Source: Lignipirellula cremea | GTDB lineage: Bacteria > Planctomycetota > Planctomycetia > Pirellulales > Pirellulaceae | DNA: 64,000 nt | Direction of reading: 5' to 3' | NCBI RefSeq assembly: GCF_007751035.1 | Contig: NZ_CP036433.1 | Coordinates: forward strand, 3,577,001 to 3,641,000 | Part shown: positions 50,101 to 56,100 of the stretch, piece by piece | Layout of the letters: each line of letters starts with the position of its first letter | Numbering within the stretch: position 1 is the first letter of the stretch | The notes under the pieces: model-generated | Database searches by the model: none | The model's input: only the letters and a program-made list of their open reading frames with translations | Told to the model about the DNA's origin: nothing | Made by a program: the position numbers and the translations under genes

Positions 50101-53100
50101 CCGCGGTGCTGGTGCAGAATGTGGAGATCCGCGCCGGTTCCATCGACCTGACCGCCAGCGATCTGACGACTGGCGTGACGCTGAATGGCGCCAACCTGCG
50201 GATCCAGAACGGACAGGCGGCGGCAGAGACGATCACTGTGACAGGGATCGTCACACTGACAACCGATGTCACCGTGACGGGCGCTCAGGGGGCCGGCGAC
50301 GACATCAGCTTCTCCTCGCAGATTCACGGCGATGTCGCCGGCGAGCATACGCTGGAATTTGCGGCCGGCCTGGGCGATCTGACGGTCGGCGGCGAAATCG
50401 GTTCGTTGGCCGGTGCCGGCCGATTGGGCGGCCTCACGATTACGTCCGCCCGGAACGTATCGCTGCAGGCGGTCAATATTACGGTCGGAGCCGATAACCA
50501 TGAAGGGCTGATCTCTACGAGCAGCTTCTTCCAGGCGGGGCCGATCGATGTGGTCGGCGGCCGCGTGGAGATTACGGCGGCCGGCGTGGTCGGCGGCGGT
50601 ACGCCGACGGAGTCGATCCGCCTGGCGACGGTCGACTCGCATGGCGGCGATGTGACGCTGACAGCGGCCGACGATGTGGTGTTGGACGGCGCTATTCATT
50701 CCACTGGCGAAGGCGGCCAGCTGCTTCTGCAGGGGATCGATGTCGGTACGTCGATTGGCCTGGGAGATGCGGCCCTGGGCGCCGGGGCGGGCGGCGGCGT
50801 GCATTTGTCGAGTGCTTCGGTCGCCAATTTGACGACCAGCCTGCAGGGAGTGGACGCTTTTGCGACCGTCGAGTTTGGTCGGGTCGGCCAGTCGGGCGAG
50901 ATTGAATTCGCCCTGGGCGGCGGGGGCGTTTCGCTGGCCTCGGAGACGATCATTCACGCCGCAGGCGGCGCCGTGATTGATATCGATAGCAACCTGGCAA
51001 CCACCCGGGGCGGGGCGACAGGGAACGCTCTCACCGTGCTGGGTTCGGCTGCTGCCGAAGTGCAACTGGGCGCCGATCTGGCCACCCGCGACGGCGCCGT
51101 GGCGGTGACGGGCGACGCGACGGTCCGGGTCACGGGCGATGCGCTGCGAACGATTACGACCAACGCCCTTGTCGGAAGCGGGGCGGCGGTTGAATTGACC
51201 GGTAGCCTTGTCGGCGACGGCGTGGGGAACGGGAACGATAGCTTGCTGATTGTGGCGGGCGACGGCGACGTTACGCTGGGCGGGAATCCGTCTGCCGGGC
51301 TGGAGCCGGCGGCTGATGTTTCGCCCGACTCGATCGGCGGGGCCGGAGCTAATCAGCGGTTTGGCGAACTGGGCATCGATACCACAGGCGACGTGGCGAT
51401 CAACGCCACGATCACGGCCGACGCCGTGCGCAAAACGGGCGCCGGAGGCAGCGTGTTCTTCCAGGGAGCGATCGACCTCGCGGGACAGTACAGCAGCGAC
51501 CCGCAAGGCGACGCGCTGGATGTCACGGCGGTGGCGATCACCTTTGCCGATGCAGCCAGCGTGCTTTCTTCCGGCGGCGGCGTCGACCTGCATGGCGTGG
51601 GTGATCTGGGCTCGGTCGTGATCGGCTCGGGCGACTTCAGCCTGACTGGCGCCGGCTCGGCGTTCCGGATTGACGGCGGTTTTGACCAGGTGTCGCTGGG
51701 CGCCGATATCTCTACCAGCTCGGGGCAGATTCGCATCGAACCAGGGGCTGGCCAGGCGGTCACGCTGACGGGCGATGTGCGGCTGGATACGGTTGCAAGC
51801 GGCGGCCTGGGGGCCGATGTGATCGTGCTGGGCGAAGTCGACGCTGATCTGGCGGCGAACGAACGTGTCCTGGCGATTGACGCCGGGGGAGCGGGGAACG
51901 TCGATCTGCAGGGCGATGTGGGCGCCGCGGCGGCGGTCGACAGCGTCGCCATCTCGGGACTCAACGTGGGCGTCCGATCGCTCTTTACCCAGGATGGCAA
52001 CGGCGCCGGGGCGGCCAATGGGATCGACATCAACGCGGTCGGACAATTGACGATCGACAACCGCGGCGGCGGGGCGACGTTCAGTACGGTCGCCGATCCG
52101 GGCGGAGCGGCCTCAGGCGTGCATCTGGCGGCGGGCGGCGGGATTCTGCTGGACGATCTGACCGGCGCGACGGCGGGCCTGTTCTCGATCTTGACCGACA
52201 GTACGACCGACGGCGCCGTGGCGATTGACAGCCGCCTGGCGAGCGCGGCGAACGAAGAGCAAAGCCTGTCGATCAGGGCCGGCGACGCCACCGCCACCCT
52301 GGGCGGCGTGATCGGCGGCGGATCAGAGTTTGGGACGGGCCGGTTGGGTTCGTTCGAGTCGCTGAATGACACCGTGATCACGGCGGCGCTCGGCGGCGAC
52401 AGCGTTACCCTTTCCGCCGTGGGCGGATTGACGTTCGGCAACGGCGCGGGAGCCGATCAACTGCTGCTGGGGGAAGACGTCGTCCTGGCGGGCGATACCA
52501 TGACATTCGACGCCGTGGTGGATTCGGAAGCGGCCGAGACGCGCAGCCTGACCGTGCTGGACCGCGGGGCTACCCGGTTTAACGGCGATATCGGCGCGGC
52601 GGCCAGCGGCGAACTGGGCGCTCTGGTGACGGCCGCCGGCGGACGAACGGAGCTGAACCTGAATACGCTGCAGGTGCGCTCCAGCGACGGGAGCGATGCG
52701 ACCGTGTTCAACGACCAGGTGCTGGTCGGCGAAGACCTGACCATTGTGCAACTGGGGGCGGCGAACGTGGAGTTCGCCACGACGCTCGACGCCAGCGAAG
52801 GCGTCAACCCGGATCTGGTGATCGACACGACGGGCGGCCTGACCGTCTTCCAGGGAGCGGTCGGTTCCGACGCTTTGGGTGCGTTGTCCGACGACGAAGG
52901 CTTCAACAGCATCACCACCGACGGCGTGCAGATTTCCGGCGGGTCGGTGACCACGATCGGCGATCAGACTTACCAGGGTGCGATGGAGCTGCAAAGCGAT
53001 CTGACGCTGAACTCTTCCGGTGATATACGTTTCGACAGTACGGTCGATTCGGCGCCGGGGGCGTTCGATCTGGTGATTGGCGCAGGCGTGGATGACGTTA

Positions 53101-56100
53101 CCTTTGGCGCGGCCGTGGGCGGAGCCGGGGCGCTCGGAAGCATGACGCAACTGGGCGGCAGCGGCTTGACGACTTTCAACGGCGTCACGGTGGAAGGCGA
53201 TGTTTCAATCGCCACGAACAACATCACGCTGGCGACGGGAACCTTGCTCACCAACACGCTGGGCGGCGCTGGCGTTTCGCTGGAGGCGATGAATGCGATC
53301 GTGCTGGCCGCGGGAACGTCGATCAATGCGACGGCGGGTCAGATTCTTATTGCCGCCAATGCCGACGACGCGGGCAGCCAGGGCTTCACCATGGCCGCCG
53401 ACGCTTCTTTGACAACGACGAACGATACGGCCCAGGCGCTGGCGATCACGGTCGGCGGGGCCGGGGCGGCGGATATTGCGTTCCTCCGTACAGGTACGGG
53501 GGCCGGCCGCACGACGATTACGGCCGACAGCATCCGCGATATTAACGACGGACTGGCCGCTCTGAATGTGCAGTCGGCCGAGGCGGTGTTCGTCGCGCAA
53601 AACGGCGTGGGCGACGGGAACGCGCTGGAGACGCGTGTCTCCCTGCTGGCGGCAAGTAACCAGCAAAGCGGCGCCATCGAGATCGACAATACCAGCGGAG
53701 CCGTGCTGCAGATCGGCGCCCCGACCGGCGCCGTGATCGAAGGCGTGACCCAGAACGCGGCCGGCGCCGCGATCGCCATTACCAATAACGCCAGCGTCAC
53801 GGTGAACAGCGCCGTCCAGAACACGAGCGCCGGAGCCACCACGCTGGCGACCACAGCGGGCGATCTTACCGTGAACGCCCTGGTGGAAAACTCGGGCATG
53901 ACCGGCGGGGACCTGTCCCTTACCGCAGCGGCCGCGATCGTGATCAACGAATCGGTCGCTGGAGCTGAAGTGGCCATTACCGGAGCCAACGACGCGGGCG
54001 GCGATCTGCGATTAACGGCCGGCGCCACGCTCAGCAGCACCGGTCAGATCATGAGCACCGGAACGACGGGCGCCGGCGGGGCGATCGTCCTGCAGGCGGC
54101 TGGCGATATCAACCTCACGACGTCGACCTCGCTGGCGCAAGTCGTCAGCACCGGCGCTACAGGCGGCGGGGATATTGCTATCACGGCGACCGGGACTGGC
54201 AACATTTCGACCACGGCGCAGATCGCCAGTCTGGCTTCCCAGAATGCGGCGGGCGACATTACGCTGCTCGCAGGCGGTGCGATTGCGATTCAAGAAACGA
54301 CCGGCGGGGAAAGTGAAATTCTCTCCCGCGGCGATTCGGGCGGGGTGCTCAGCCTGACCGCGCAGAACGGCGCCTTCAGCAGCAGCGGCCAGATCGTCTC
54401 CTCCGGCGATGTGGGCGCCGGCGGCGATATCATGATCCAGGCCCTGTCGGAGATTACGATCGGCACAGCCCCGGCGGGGGCGCTCGCCCGGGTGATCAGC
54501 ATGGGAGCCACCGATGCCGGCCAGATTACAATCCAGACCGCGACGGGCGGGATCACGACGACCGCAGCAATCGCCAGTATCGCCGTGGCGAACAACGCCG
54601 GCGACATTCGGCTCGACGCACCAGGCGCCATTCGTGTGAACGACGCCAGCACAGGGGACGAGATCAGCTCGCTCGGCGGCGGCGACGGCGGCAATTTGCA
54701 GATCGCCACGGGGGCCGGGCTGACAAGCTCGGGCCAGATCACGACCACGGGTGTGGCGGGCGTCGGCGGTGCAATTGATATCGATGCGCAGTCTGGCATC
54801 GTCATCGCGGCGACAGGCGGCGAACTGGCGAGCGTGGTCAGCGCCGGTGGAACCGACAGCGGCTCGATTGCTCTGGACACCCAGACGGGAGCGATCGATC
54901 TCACGGCGATGATTCTCAGCAGCAGCAACAGCACCGCCACGCTGCATCAGGCCGGCGCGATTGACCTGACGGCGGCCGCGGGCGCCGTGACGTTCCGCCA
55001 GTCCACCCTGGTCGCCAGCCTGGCGAACAACGGTCTGGGAGGCGATATTACCGTCAACGCCCAGGGCGGGGACTTTACTTCGGCGGGACAATTGGCTTCC
55101 GTGGGGGCGACCGACGGGGTGGTGGCGTCCGACGCGACGCACCATGGCGGCGACATTACCCTCATCGCCAGCGGCGGCATCGCCCTGAACGACAGCGGCG
55201 AAACGCTGGAGATTCAAACTAACGCCTTTACCGACCCGGCGAACGGGACGATCTACGGCAAAATTGTCGGCCGCGCCGACGACAACGGCGCGACGGGCGG
55301 CCTGGTGGTGTTTGGCGACAATGTACTGGTCAGCAGCACCACGGCCCAGATCAGCCGACTGCGAACCCAGGCGGGCGATGCAACCGAACTGGTCGTGCTG
55401 ATCTTTGATGACCCGGCGATTGATAACGACGGCGTCGCCGAGCTGACGGTGATCGTGAATGATCCGCTGGGACGCAACTATCAGATCATCATCGATTGGG
55501 GCGATGTCGAAGCCGACGTCCTGGGGAACGAGGTCGTCTCGGTGTTCTCCTATTCGCCCACTGCCAATAACGGCCATCCGGTCTCGGACCCCGTGAACGG
55601 AACGGACCCCACACGCCTGGGCGGCAACGACAGCGACCGCGATCCAGCGGACCAGTACGACCCGACTACCGACACAGCGGGCGAGTACGGCGGGGGCGTC
55701 GCGCATACGTTCTATTACCGTTACCTGTATGGTAATCCGAACCCGAACAGCCCCGGCGCCCCGGTCCCGATCACAGTGCGGGTGGAGTTTGGCGTCGCCC
55801 CCGACGCGACGCTGAACCCGAACGCCAGCGGCCAGAACGACCCCGCGGTAGCGGCCGGCTTGCTGCTGCCGACCCTGGACCCGGAGGTATTCCTGGCCAA
55901 CCCGGCCGACAATACGATCGTGTTTATGGAGAACGGAGTCGTCATTTCCACGACGGCGACGGCCTCTTTGAAACCTTCCGGGTTGCTGATCGCCGCGGTG
56001 GTGGTGAACCCGAATGTCGTCGCCGCGACGCTGCCTGAAGAGCCTGAAACTCCGACGGAAGTGAGTTTGATTCCGCTCGCGGTGCAAGTGACGCAGGAAT

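Noticed and set aside
54033-55076. Regular repeats considered as a CRISPR array
   Set aside because: Units are 345 bp coding repeats with modest identity, not short identical repeats with unique spacers.
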